A DNA stretch of 64,000 nucleotides, from positions 180,684,436-180,748,435 of the forward strand of contig OZ038379.1 of assembly GCA_964036045.1 (NCBI GenBank), in the 5' to 3' direction. The DNA comes from Eutreptiella sp. 'Long Island Sound 2002' (Eukaryota; Euglenozoa; Euglenophyceae; Eutreptiales; Eutreptiaceae). The notes below the pieces were generated by a model. That model had not been told where the DNA came from. It ran no database searches and was given only the letters and a program-made list of their open reading frames with translations. The position numbers were made by a program, and so were the translations under genes. Within the stretch, counting starts at the first letter, position 1. Each line of letters opens with the position of its first letter. Below are positions 43,574 to 54,363 of this stretch, piece by piece.

Positions 43574-44413
43574 TCAGTAATATCTGTCCTGGTCGCACCT
43601 GGAACTCAGTAGGAACCAGCTGCACCCGATGTCGGAATCAGTAGGATCCAACTCCTGTCGGTCACGCCTGACCTGGCGGACACCAGTGGCAAGTCTGGTG
43701 GGTGTGCATCCTTCGGGCTGCAGACGACCCCATGGGGCGCTTTGTTGTGCCATATTGTGCGAATGCCCTTTGCCGTGGTGGTGTTGATCGAGGACCCACC
43801 CGGATGGCTGGGGGCCATAGTGCAACAAAATGGTGGTTTTGAGTGTGTAATATTCTTGGAAAGGCCACGGGGTGTCCGGAGCAGAGGGGCTGACAAACAT
43901 CGGAGGATGGGGCGGGGGGAGGGGGGGCGACTCACATCTCCGTTGGGTATTCCCGTTCCAGTGGGGCAGGACATGCCCCTCGGGGGACTGAGGGGTCAAG
44001 GGGGCAGGGGCCCGTGCAGACCCCCCTTCCCCGTATGGTGACTTGTGAGGTCTCACGTGTGTATTGTTGTTGGTTGAGGCGAAGTCAGCACAACAAATCA
44101 GCACATGCAGATCACAAGGAGGAGAGAAAAGCTTGTCAAGAGCCGAACACGGCCCTGGGCGCCTTTCGCAAAAGTCTGTAGGAATAGTGTGAACAATGAC
44201 CCTTTGCGGGGGAGAGAGGGCAACATCATAGACATCTGCAGCACATACATCACAGGCACAATGATAATGAGACAACTGGCACAAGGTACAAGCAGGATGG
44301 AGGACTGCCAGCCACCCCTTCCCCTCACCCCCCACCTGGTGGTGGGAGATTTGCCACTCACTGCAAAATGACCCAGTCGGTACTCCAATCACCGCACCAG
44401 ACACTGTAAGCAC
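43574..44413 (-). CDS. Long Cys/His/Pro-rich ORF, doubtful
   Basis: A 279-codon minus-strand frame without an ATG at its 5' edge. Includes CTLCQLSHYHCACDVCAADV and a Pro-rich middle. It could be part of a gene, but the plus strand is also open in places and no domain is recognised. Confidence 0.2.
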   Translation of the reverse strand: MLTVSGAVIGVPTGSFCSEWQISHHQVGGEGKGWLAVLHPACTLCQLSHYHCACDVCAADVYDVALSPPQRVIVHTIPTDFCERRPGPCSALDKLFSPPCDLHVLICCADFASTNNNTHVRPHKSPYGEGGSARAPAPLTPQSPEGHVLPHWNGNTQRRCESPPLPPPHPPMFVSPSAPDTPWPFQEYYTLKTTILLHYGPQPSGWVLDQHHHGKGHSHNMAQQSAPWGRLQPEGCTPTRLATGVRQVRRDRQELDPTDSDIGCSWFLLSSRCDQDRYY

Positions 44414-44429
44414 CCGAGTGCCCCCCCCC

Positions 44430-45060
44430 TCCCCTGCAGTGGGGCCGAGAGGGGGGGCCGAGCAGGGGCGACGTGGATGGGGGCGGGAGGAGGAACGTGG
44501 GGGCCCCGGGCCTGTGGGTTCAGAGGGCGGGAGGAGGGCACGAGGACGGGCAGAGGCCGCAGCCGGGCCGGTCCCGACATCCGGGGGACGTCTTCACTGC
44601 GCCCGACGCCGCAAAGCCCCCGCCGCGCAAGGCCACACGGTCCGTGAGCGAAGGCGGAAGGGCCCCCCCGGGGCCCAACGCTGTGTGTTCTGCGGGGCCT
44701 CCGAAGGGGCGGGGCAGGCCCCCGCCTCGGCACCGGCGGTGGCCGTGGGACGCGACCCCCCGGGGCCCTGTGCGGCATCAGGGGCTACAGAGGGACACGA
44801 GGGCCCGCGGCGACCGGAGGCCCGGTGGGGGGCCTCGGCACCACCGCCGCCGGTGCGCCGTCGAGGGCCCAGCGACGGGGACACGCCGCGGGCGGAGCAG
44901 AGGCTGGACCTCATCGCCGGGACCAGCCGCAGGGGTGGCGCCGGCCGCGACGGCGCAAGACACCACATCACTGCGCATGCGGCGCATCGCGGGGTCCGTC
45001 ATGCAAGGCCTGTCGCCCGCTGCTCAGCCGCTCCCCCTCCGACGGCGCTCCCTAATTACC
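44430..45060. other. Very GC-rich block with open frames on both strands
   Basis: Open frames exist in at least three phases. The plus-strand frame from 44418 has A/T concentrated at second codon positions and reads RERRRKGPPGAQRCVFCG, a possible Cys pair in a basic context. The evidence is too thin to call a gene. Confidence 0.25.
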
Positions 45061-45118
45061 GGGGGAACAGAAGCACGGAAGTGCGTGGCCACACACATCC
45101 AGTCGTGTTTGGGCGGGA

Positions 45119-45245
45119 TTCGACGGCGGTTGGAGGGTGGTCAACGGTGGTTGGAGGGTAACCGACGGCGGTTGGAGGGTAACCGACGGCGGTTGGAGGG
45201 TAACCGATCGCGGTTGGAGGGTCCGACAGCGGTTGGCGGGTAGCG
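45119..45245. repeat. 21-bp minisatellite, about 6 copies
   Basis: Units of CGACGGCGGTTGGAGGGTAAC with small changes, ending about 110 bases 3' of the stop codon of the PH-domain exon. Confidence 0.85.
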
Positions 45246-45354
45246 GTTGAGCAGTAGTCTTTCGGTGCGCCCGAAAAGGGCCCGTTCCCGCAGGAAACAA
45301 CAGAAAACCAGAAAAGACTGGGGGATAGAGGCGCGCCTTGCCCCTCTTCAGCGC

Positions 45355-45992
45355 CTACATCCCCGCGGCACCAGGGGTGATCCAGGGGCGGGGCCCGTCC
45401 CCCGTCCCGTTGGGAACGTCCATCCCGCAGCTCACGACCCACGCCTGCCTCATCTGGCACGCCGCCCCCGCGCACTGCCGCGCCAGCCCCACCACCCGCG
45501 GCGCGTCCCACGCGTCGGCCGACTGCAGGGCGTCGCACAGGGCCTCCGCCTGCTCCTGCACGTACGTCATGGACGCGGCCCACACGCCATCCCACTGCAG
45601 CATCCGCTCCAGGAACGCCACCCACCGCTCGTGCTCCGCTGCGTCGCGCGCTGAGTAGATGTCCAGCCGCGCCGCCTCCGCTTTGCCGCCGGACCGCCAC
45701 CGGATCGCGAAGTAGTGCGCGTCCGGGTCGGTGCAGCGCGCGTCCACCGCGGGCCCCACGTCCCGGAGCAGCTGCACCGCGTCCCGCAGCGGCCGCGCGT
45801 GCACGGGGGCGCTGTCGGGCGCGTCGCTCTTGTGGAGCAGCAGCATCTTGAGGTTGCAGACCGCCCAGAGTTTGGTGGTTGGGCTGCGGAAGGACCAGGC
45901 GCCGCTGGGGGCCTCCAGACGGTGCAGCCACCCGGCGATGGTGGCCTCGCCCCCGGCCCCGGGCTCCCGCACCAATGGGGCCCAGGGAAGGC
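45355..45992 (-). CDS. PH-domain terminal exon of the giant coiled-coil gene
   Basis: Acceptor CTGCTGCTGTTGCCAG precedes 45992. The exon enters with two bases and runs 211 codons to TAG at 45355. Residues about 18-118 form a pleckstrin-homology domain: EATIAGWLHRLEAPSGAW (first strands), FRSPTTKLWAVCNLKMLLLH, an insert, HYFAIRW, LDIYSARDAAEHERW and VAFLERML, with the C-terminal helix Trp. PH domains bind phosphoinositides or protein partners. Here the beta1-beta2 loop (RLEAPSG) has little basic charge, so lipid binding is not assured. About 90 helical residues follow. Entry phase matches two upstream donors (51597 and 48957). I infer it is the C-terminus of the protein encoded at 54364-64000; it could instead belong to a separate gene. 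Confidence 0.72.
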
Positions 45993-47290
45993 CTGGCAAC
46001 AGCAGCAGGGGACCGAGGGGCCATGGGGGAGCATGGCTCAGGCATATGGAGAGCGGGGCGGTGGGAGGGGGGCAGGCGGTTGGAAGGGGAAGGGGCTGGG
46101 GGCTGCTTGAAAGGGGGGCTCACCAATGGCTATTCCATACTACAAATGGTCGAGCGTGTGGAACCAGACGACCAGATAAAGCCCAATCATGCGCAGTTTG
46201 CCAAAAAACTTCAATGGCAGCAGCTACGGCCGGCTACAGGATCCAGAAATGGAGTTGGGGGGTTCCACAGACTGTTGAAATGGCCGAAATCGTCATTTTT
46301 GGACTGTTTCACGCGTGTAGACCCCGTGTGGTGCGGTGCATGCGCAGTAGAGCCAACCAAATGATGAACAAATACCCAGCCTCCCCCCTTTTCCCACCCC
46401 TCAAGCAGCCCCCCAAAGAAGATAATCTTGTCACCCAGGATTTCACGACTTCTGACGGTGTTGGACACCGCGTATTGCTTCAAGGACCCTCATGGCAAAG
46501 AACGAGGCTGAACAGCGATGCGGAAAGACCTGCTACGCACCATGGGCACCTTTTACAACCCCCACGCGGAAGCGGTAGCAGTGTGTTGTGCGGGGTCAAC
46601 AATGGGTCAGGGGGAGTGTCTGCTTGGTGCTTGTCCTGCGCGCACCTGGCGCGGTACTTTTGCTTGGACAATCCCAACTTTAAACCCAGATTTACCCCCC
46701 CCCCCCCCCAGAGACACGTCCCAAGTAGACCAGAGTTGACTGCAGACCCTCCCTACAAAGCACGTGCCAATGCTCAATGCGTGCCCGATACCACCCAAGG
46801 ACATCATCCTATGACTGCTGCCGGGCCGTCAAACTTCCATTCTTTCTTCCAATCAATGGAACCATCCCAAATTAAAACATCAACAAATGTCCCAGGGGCC
46901 AGGGGGGCAAATACATTCTCTGTTGCCCAACATATCAATGGCAATAGTCACGTTGTAAACATGCGACCCGTGCTTAGGATTCCACAGGTGGTATAAACAA
47001 ATGAAAATGGGGACAATGGTTGAAAAGATCCAACCTATTAACCCAATTTCTTGCCCTTGAGTTAGGGATTTTGGACTCACAATATGGCCATCCTGAGCTT
47101 CTTGACCGGGAGGTGTTGTTTCGTTTCTGTTTTTGGATGAAACGCACCCCGCGTGCAGAGAGCAGTGCTTCATGTTGCGCACCACGGGTGGGCCGTCTCC
47201 TCGCTTTTAGACGCGACTCCCCCCCCCTCAGTAGAAGTGGGCCGAAGGCCCCTAGGGGGGGGGGGGGCTTTTGGGGGGGGGGGGGCTAGC
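45993..47290. other. Probable intron; no gene seen
   Basis: A 421-codon plus-strand frame crosses 45731-46996 but is antisense to the PH exon and has no domain. A diverged copy of the short dispersed repeat lies at 46415-46445, and C and G runs at 46696, 47257 and 47273. Confidence 0.4.
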
Positions 47291-48147
47291 CGTGGATTGT
47301 GAGTCCCTAACCCCAACTCAAGGGGCCACACAACAAAGCGTGGATTGTGAGTCCCTGACCCCAACTCAAGGGGCCACACCAAAGTGTGGATTGTGAGTCC
47401 CTAACCCCAACTCAAGGGGCCACGCAAAAAAGCGTGGATTGCGAGTCCCTAACCCCAACTCAAGGGGCCACGCAACAAAGCGTGGATTGTGCGTCCCTAG
47501 CCCCAACTCAAGGGGCCACACAACAAAGTGTGGATTGTGAGTCCCTAACCCCAACTCAAGGGGCCACGCAACAAAGCGTGGATTGTGCGTCCCTAACCCC
47601 AACTCGAGGGGCCACACCAAAGTGTGGATTGTGAGCCCCTAACCCCAGCTCAAGGGGCCACGCAAAAAGCGTGGATTGCGAGTCCCTAACCCCATCTCAA
47701 GGGGCCGCGCAACAAAGCGTGGATTGTGAGTCCCTAACCCCAACTCAAGGGGCCACACCAAAGTGTGGATTGTGAGTCCCTAGCCCCAACTCAAGGGGCC
47801 ACGCAACAAAGCGTGGATTGTGCGTCCCTAACCCCAACTCGAGGGGCCACACCAAAGTGTGGATTGTGAGCCCCTAACCCCAGCTCAAGGGGCCACGCAA
47901 AAAGCGTGGATTGCGAGTCCCTAACCCCATCTCAAGGGGCCACACAACAAAGCGTGGATTGTGAGTCCCTAACCCCAACTCAAGGGGCCACACCAAAGTG
48001 TGGATTGTGAGTCCCTAGCCCCAACTCAAGGGGCCACGCAACAAAGCGTGGATTGTGAGTCCCTAACCCCAGCTCGAGGGGCCACGCAAAAAGCGTGGAT
48101 TGCGAGTCCCTAACCCCAACTCAAGGGGCCACGCAACAAAGCGTGGG
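47291..48147. repeat. Minisatellite, about 18 copies of a 45-49 bp unit
   Basis: Units read GTGGATTGTGAGTCCCTAAC, then CCCAACTCAAGGGGCCACGC and a CAACAAAGC linker of variable length. Unit length varies, so no frame is held throughout. A block at 47591-47706 recurs almost exactly at 47828-47942, showing a higher-order period of about 237 bp. It lies in the intron upstream of the PH exon. Confidence 0.95.
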
Positions 48148-48956
48148 AAAGAGAAACAAGAAAGAAAGAAAGAACGCACCGTGTTTGCCCCAGAAAGAAT
48201 TTGGCGCTGCACTCGGGCTGGGGTTTTGCTCCGAATATAGGATCTTCACTGCGCAACAAACGACATTTGTATAGCGGCCCGTCTTGCTGATCTCCGCTGG
48301 AAGCACCTCGCAACAAACGATATTTGTATAGCGCCTCGTCTTGCGATATCTGGCGCTCAAAAGCTCTGATCAACAGTGGCTACCTCAAAATCAAAATTGG
48401 CTACCTCACCCCTGCCTTCTTGGGGGCCCGCAAGTGGGCAGAAATGCTACCTAACCCCTGCATTCTCGGGGGTCCCCAGCAAAGGGGACAAAATTTTCGG
48501 GCGCCTTCGGCACGACCCTATGTATGGCCTGTAGCCATTGACCCTTGGTAACTAAGTGGGCCCGGAGGGCAGGGAGGGGGGGGGGGTCGCGTACCCTAAC
48601 TGAGGAGAGCCCCCCCCCCCCCCCGTGTCGCGCATTGACGACTGTTCGGAGAATGCTTGGAGTCCAAAATGGTGCCCATGTTCGCCAATATTTTAACCAT
48701 GTTGTGGCCACTCAATTTGTGGATTGTTTGGTGTGGATACTGACAAAGCGACTAGAGATGGTGAAGATATCCATTTGTGACCATGATGGCCCACATTGGC
48801 CCTTGGTTTGCACTGCGCACATCATTTCCACCCCATTGACATGCGAGACAATCATCAAAATTTAGGGGTTGGGGGGGTCATGTGGGTGCCAGCCCCCAGG
48901 CCCTCGTCTGTGTGAGGGCCCCTGAAACTCCACGTGGGGTCCGCAAGAGGCAGCAC

Positions 48957-49272
48957 CTGCAGTGAAAGCAGTGTCGTCGCTGCAGAACGGGCCACCCAAC
49001 TCACTCAGGGTCTCTGTCCCATCGGGCAAGTGCTCGCCCAAGGCCACAGGGTCGTGGGGGCTCAGGGGCCCAACACTGTCGGTGCCGCTGGGGCGGTGCG
49101 CGCCCCTAGACGAGTCGGAGCCCGTGCTGGTCTGGGACGAGAAGCTGCCGTTCGGCAGCAGATCGCTCAGGCCACGTGCGGCGGGGGACGGGTCGGCGAT
49201 CTTGTCCAGCGAAGCGCGCGGGGGGTGCACGCGGCCCTGCAACAGACGCGAGTGGATGGGTCCCGAGCAGCA
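48957..49272 (-). CDS. Ser/Pro-rich linker exon of the coiled-coil/PH gene
   Basis: Bounded by CGACACAG before 49272 and TGCAG|GTGCTG after 48957. It enters in phase 0 and leaves in phase 1, the phase needed by the PH exon. About 105 residues: PPRASLDKIADPSPAARGL, SDLLPNGSFSSQTSTGSDSS, then Pro/Asp/Glu-rich and ending CSDDTAFTA. It looks like a disordered, phosphorylatable linker. It fits after a phase-0 donor at 51700. Confidence 0.5.
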
Positions 49273-50439
49273 CTGTGTCGCAGGCCATGATCAGAGCACC
49301 CCCTCAGGGGCAAACAAGGCCCGCCTCAGCCCCCCCCCCCCCCCCGTGTGACATTCCGTCGGTTGTTGTTTCTTTACGGGGCCCTGGACAGTCACCCGTT
49401 CTTCCCTGAGCATGTTGCGTCGAGTCGCTGCTTTCTGTCGGCCGCTGTGGCCGGTGCTCCTGCTGGTGTCGTTTCCGCGTTCGCGGAGCCCAGTAGTTGG
49501 TGTGCCGGGGCTGTGCTGGTTGTGGCAGGATGTGCCGTTTGCACGTCAGCGGCGCCCAGCAGTTGGCATATTGGGGTTGTGCTGGTTGTTGCGGGGGTCG
49601 TTTGACTCACCCCCGCCCCCGCCCCCCGCCCCCCCGCCATTCCCATTCTGCTCTTCTGCGCAGGCCCAGTGCGCTCCCAAAATCAAGAACTGGAGGTCGC
49701 AGCGGTGCGAAGGGCCCTCTTTTTTTTTCAACCTGAATGAAATGTTCCACGACGGGTTCACGTTCATCCCTTTCACACACACAGTGCGTGGACTCAAGCA
49801 CTTTCCACAGTGGGGGCGACAGGGCCGTGCCATGAAGCTAGCAGAGGCGGCGACGACCGGGAGTGTGTGACATGGAAGGACCCTGCATCCCAACGCACAG
49901 CCCCGGCAGCTGCGGAGGACTGGGGGGGGGGGGGGTGCAAAGCACTCACCAGCCCAGAGGATCACCTACGGGAGCAACACCTCCAGTGCACTTGTACCCC
50001 CTCCCCCTTGCGAAAGCAACACTAAAGCTCCAAAATTTGACGGAAACAACACCCACTATTGCTCTGACATGGGCGGTGTTCGTGCGCACCGCAAGAAACA
50101 CAAGCGGCGACGGGTGCGTCGCGAATGCATTCGTCGTCAGGTAAGTCCCCAATCTCCACGTCTAAAGGACGAAAATCAGCATCCCAATGATACCATCCCC
50201 AGCCCCAAACCACAGAAGAAACTTGATATGCAAGGGCCACCAGCAGCTGTCTACTTTGCGCCGGATTATCCGGCACAAATCCAGCGTCAAAAATTTCAAA
50301 TCCAGCGCCAATCCAGCGTGACCCTTCCCCAACAAGCACACTGTGGAAAATGATCCCTATCCATTCCCATGATCCTGGATCTTCGCTGACTTTCGGATTG
50401 CCTTCATCAGGGCATTCATTGTTTAAATGACACTTGAAA

Positions 50440-50512
50440 AGTGGGTGCAGCGGGATTTGAACCAGCGCATTGCAATAGACATGGCATAAACCACCAGACC
50501 ACAGGACCTCCA
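50440..50512 (-). repeat. tRNA-like segment
   Basis: The minus strand reads GTGGTCTGGTGGTTTATGCC, then GCGCTGGTTCAAATCCCGC, like A and B boxes. The T stem pairs in four of five positions but the acceptor stem does not. It resembles 11328-11402. Confidence 0.42.
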
Positions 50513-50559
50513 CTTCTGTTCAGGGTTAAGGACTGTTTATTGCCTGCAGCCATGTCTAG

Positions 50560-50650
50560 AAAAAGCGCAAATCCAGCGCAAATCCAGCGTCACATTTTTC
50601 AAATCCAGCGCAAATCCAGCGTCAACTACCCAAAAATCCACCGCAAAGTA
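50560..50650. repeat. Interspersed 'CAAATCCAGCG' words
   Basis: CGCAAATCCAGCGTCA-like words repeat five to six times here and again at 50270-50330. Confidence 0.7.
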
Positions 50651-50655
50651 GACAG

Positions 50656-50859
50656 CTAGCCACCAGGGGGTAGCGCCTTTGCTGCTGCGGATGGAGAGGC
50701 CGGAGGACACCCGATGGCGCGGCCGTGAAAGTAGGTCGGATCTGGAGCGATGGTCACATGGCTGGTCGTTGCAAAGGCACGAATCGCGTCCGGAAGGCCC
50801 GTCGTCACTTCCGGGCCCACCGCTGAGGGCCGTGCCACCAGCTCATACCAACGGAGGCC
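50656..50859 (-). CDS. Candidate exon, unrecognised
   Basis: After acceptor GAGACTTGCAG a phase-0 frame of 67 codons reads LRWYELVARPSAVGPEVTTG, then LPDAIRAFATTSHVTIAPDP, and ends at TAG 50656. It is convincingly protein-like. It could be an alternative exon of the coiled-coil/PH gene (the phase fits donor 51700) with a donor such as CCCCTG|GTGGCT, or a separate short terminal exon. Confidence 0.4.
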   Translation of the reverse strand, partial: GLRWYELVARPSAVGPEVTTGLPDAIRAFATTSHVTIAPDPTYFHGRAIGCPPASPSAAAKALPPGG

Positions 50860-51596
50860 CTGCAAGTCTCACGGGGTTGGTTGCCCCATCCCCTGCAAAG
50901 CCCCCCCCCCCCCGTTGTCCTGCGAACAATAAAGTCCTCAAAAAATACGGTCCGAACAGGAGTGTTCGCTGGACACGCCGTTCGGTACCCAATGAATTCG
51001 GGACCTAAACCCGGTACCCAATTGATTTAGTCCCGAAAAAATACGGTCCGAACGGAAGTGTTCGTTGGACAAGGCATTCGTTGGAAACGGGGGGGGGGGG
51101 TACGGTACCCTGGTCCTGACCGTGCCCACCGCCCTCACCACCTCCCCCTCGTTCACCCACAACGCACCGCAGGCCGTACGAGAGCTCGGAACCCGAAAAG
51201 AAGACTGAAAAAGATTCGGGGTTCCGAAGGCACGCCCTGGTCCCCCCCATCGACGTGGAGCGCCCTCAGATAGTGGCCACAGCCGCACCTCCGACAGGCC
51301 CCACATCCCGGTCCCACAGACCACCCCCCGCCCAATCCCAGCCACCAGCCCCACAGCGAGCCCCACAGGGCAAGCCCACGGACCGGCTCACACGGGCCTT
51401 GCTCAAGGACTGGCACGGGAAGCCCGGTTCAGTGAGTGTGAAACCAGGCATGCCACTAACGTGCGGCAGGGATTCCGGATCTCGTTAGGCATCAGCCCTA
51501 ACCAATGTGCCACTCAGTAATACTCGCCCCCCCCCCCCCCGGAAGGCTTCCGGGCCCCAGGATAGTGCGGACCAGCCGGGCATAGGCGGGACTTAC

Positions 51597-51828
51597 CACT
51601 AGCGTCCGCCGAGCAAGACACCGTCAGACGGGGCTGGGTCCTACTGAGCCATGCATTGACCGCACGTTCACGTGGGGACATCCCCGGCGCAGAGCACACC
51701 TGATGCCCGGCATTCCGCGGCGGCGTGGACAGCCCCACCAGCCCCGCCGACCCCAGCGCCATGTCCTCCTGCTTCTCTTTCGGTTGCCTCTGGGCGGTCT
51801 GGTGCAGCTCCGCCTCCTGCCTCGACAG
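51597..51828 (-). CDS. Coiled-coil gene, second visible exon
   Basis: Acceptor CGCCTTTGCAACAG precedes 51828 in phase 0, exactly the phase of the donor at 54364. The first residues, LSRQEAELHQTAQRQ, then PKEKQEDMALG, continue the coiled-coil heptads (…KALQQQ | LSRQEAELHQ). Two donors are possible: CAG|GTGTGC at 51700 (phase 0, 43 codons) or AGTG|GTAAGT at 51597 (phase 1). The longer form adds PRERAVNAWLSRTQPRLTVS and can splice straight to the PH exon; the shorter form fits the exon at 49272. Alternative splicing is possible. Confidence 0.6.
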
Positions 51829-52035
51829 CTGTTGCAAAGGCGGGGGCGCAGCAGAGGGCAGTGCCGCTCCAGTCAGCACATTGCCTGTCACCGTCCCCTC
51901 ATGCCAGTCCCCACCCCCGGTCGGTGCCCCCGTCAGTGCCCCTCTTGTCAGTGCCTCAGCCCGTCAGGATTCCACCTGAACAAGCCCCCCCCTCCTCCGG
52001 TGCAGGAAATTGCGTAGTGACCCCCCAGGGGGGGG

Positions 52036-52227
52036 ATTGGCACAAGGCCTCGGTATCAGGTTGTTTGCCTTTGGCGGTGCCTATTGGCCTCTCGCCACTG
52101 CTCATTCTGACCCTCTGTGGGCCCGAACGTGTTTTGGTTGTGTTAACGGAGCCCCCGGATGACTTGTCCTGTTTGACTACTCCGGGGGTCGGCTGTCCCG
52201 GAGACGGGCTGTTGCCCTTGCTGTTGA
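52036..52227 (+). repeat. 192-bp dispersed repeat, copy 2
   Basis: Matches 16445-16636 along its whole length. Fragments of the same family (GGCGCCTATTGGCC...CCCTTCC) follow at 52287-52400 and 52811-52873. Confidence 0.8.
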
Positions 52228-52514
52228 GGGAGGGGGGGGGGGGGTTGGCATGCCGCAATGGTGTATTGTTCTTGTCTGCAGCGGGCGGCGCCTATTGGCC
52301 GATCGCCATTCACTGCCCTTCCCTCGACCCTTTCCCTCCGTAGGCGGTAGCGCCCATTGGCCTCTCACCACCCAGTGCCCTTCCTCTTCCTTCTTGGCCC
52401 ATCCTTCCCTCTCTACTTCCCTTTCCTTTGCCCCCCCCCCGGGGGGGGCGGGGGGTTCAGGGCGCTGGCCAGACCCGGCCGACCCACCCACCCACCCACA
52501 ACAGAAAATTTTTC

Positions 52515-52580
52515 CTCAGGCAAAAAATGAAATCTATTAAAGGGGGCCGGATATTTGAGGCCCATTTTAGGTACACCAAC
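52515..52580 (-). repeat. Dispersed repeat family 'CCGAAAAT', inverted copy
   Basis: On the plus strand GGCAAAAAATGAAATCTATT then CCATTTTAGGTACACCAAC corresponds to the reverse complement of 54105-54172. Confidence 0.5.
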
Positions 52581-53130
52581 TTCTTTTTTGGCCTGGCTCC
52601 TGTCGGGGCCCAATCCCTGTCGGTGCCCCATGCCCAGGGCCACGCTTGAGGGGGAAGGAGGCTGAAGGGGGGTTTCAAGAGCGGCTGCGGCAGCGGTTAA
52701 TGGCAGTAGGAACGCAATTTCAGGAGCCCTGCTGGCGGTTGGAAGGCCTGGGGGCGCGTACAGGAGTGGCTGGGGGCGGAACTGACAGTCATCGCATGCG
52801 GGAGGGGCGGGGTTGGCACAAGGCCTTGGTGGTTGGCTCTTTTAGCCTGTGGCGGCGCCGAGCCCTTGAACCTTCTGCTATGACAAGCAACCGGGGGGGG
52901 GCTACACCCCTTCAAGCGCAGGCCTGCCGTGCCTGTCACTCCCTCTCGTGCCCCCCCCCCCTCCTGCCAAAGCGACATGCTGAACCCTCCCTCCCGCTGT
53001 CAATGGCCATTTTTGTCAATGCGGATCTTATCGGCACAGCACCCCTCTTGTTATTGCCCACCCCCTGTCTGTACCACAGATGGGGCTGTGCCCCTCTTAC
53101 CCCCCCCCCCACGGCGGGCCCACAATGGTC

Positions 53131-53597
<467 letters not shown>

Positions 53598-54104
53598 GGG
53601 GGTTGGGGGGGGGGTCAACGCTTCATCAGCGCAAGTCAGTTCTTGCCCCCCGAATGCAGCGCCCACCAGGCGTCGTCCGTTTGAGCGATTCTGCGAAACC
53701 ATCCAAAGTGAGGGGTTGGGTGGACCGGGCGCCTTCGGCAATGGATCGTCGGCCATGCGGCCCAGGGCATGGCCCCGTGGAATGGGGCCGCCCATCTTTG
53801 CACCGCAAACCAGTTCCAGGGCAGCCGTCGAAAAAATGACCAAAGCGGTCATTGCACAAGGGCCATGGGGGCTGCAGGGACACTGACAATGGAGGCAAGG
53901 ATTCAGAGTTGTGAAAGTACCAAATCGCTAAGTCTTGGGCGGGGGGCTGTCCCGTGACGCCCCCTTCGGAAGTGTACTGTTTGGCAAACTCCAAAATCCG
54001 GTTTGAAGAACATGTGCAACTGAAGCTCAGACAAAGAACTGACATTCGGAAGGCACAGAGGACACAGACTCCACCCTCAGGGAAGTATTAGAAGGGAGGG
54101 CGAG

Positions 54105-54172
54105 ACCCAAAACTCTGTGTACCGAAAATGGCCCGATCAGATTTTCCCGATTGTAAATTTCGTTTTTTCCCG
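54105..54172 (+). repeat. Dispersed repeat family 'CCGAAAAT', copy 2
   Basis: Contains ACCCAAAACTCTGTGTACCG. Matches 14151-14218 and, inverted, 52515-52580. It lies in the first intron downstream of the giant exon. Confidence 0.6.
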
Positions 54173-54363
54173 CGATGGTCATTTTGGTGCTGAAAGGGGG
54201 GTGGGGGTCGGGGGGGGTGCAACCCCCTCCTCCGCCGCCGGTGTATGGCCATTCGAACACTTCCCTGCCCGCCCCCCCGCCCCCACCCCAGAACACGTGT
54301 AGGCCCAGTCCGTCCGGGCGGACCGCAGTCAGACGGCCCCGCCCAGACCAGCGCCCGGCGTAC

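Noticed and set aside
45731-46996. 421-codon plus-strand ORF
   Set aside because: Its first third is antisense to the PH-domain exon and the remainder has no domain.
47366-47634. ORFs with a 16-residue repeat on both strands
   Set aside because: The minisatellite unit is 48 bp in this part only. Unit lengths vary elsewhere and break the frame, so it is not a conserved protein repeat.
47291-48147. Telomere-like CCCTAACCCC words
   Set aside because: They occur once per 45-49 bp unit, not as a telomeric tandem, and are flanked by ordinary sequence.
47291-48147. CRISPR array
   Set aside because: The repeats are directly adjacent and the 'spacers' are themselves repeated; there are no cas genes and the context is eukaryotic.
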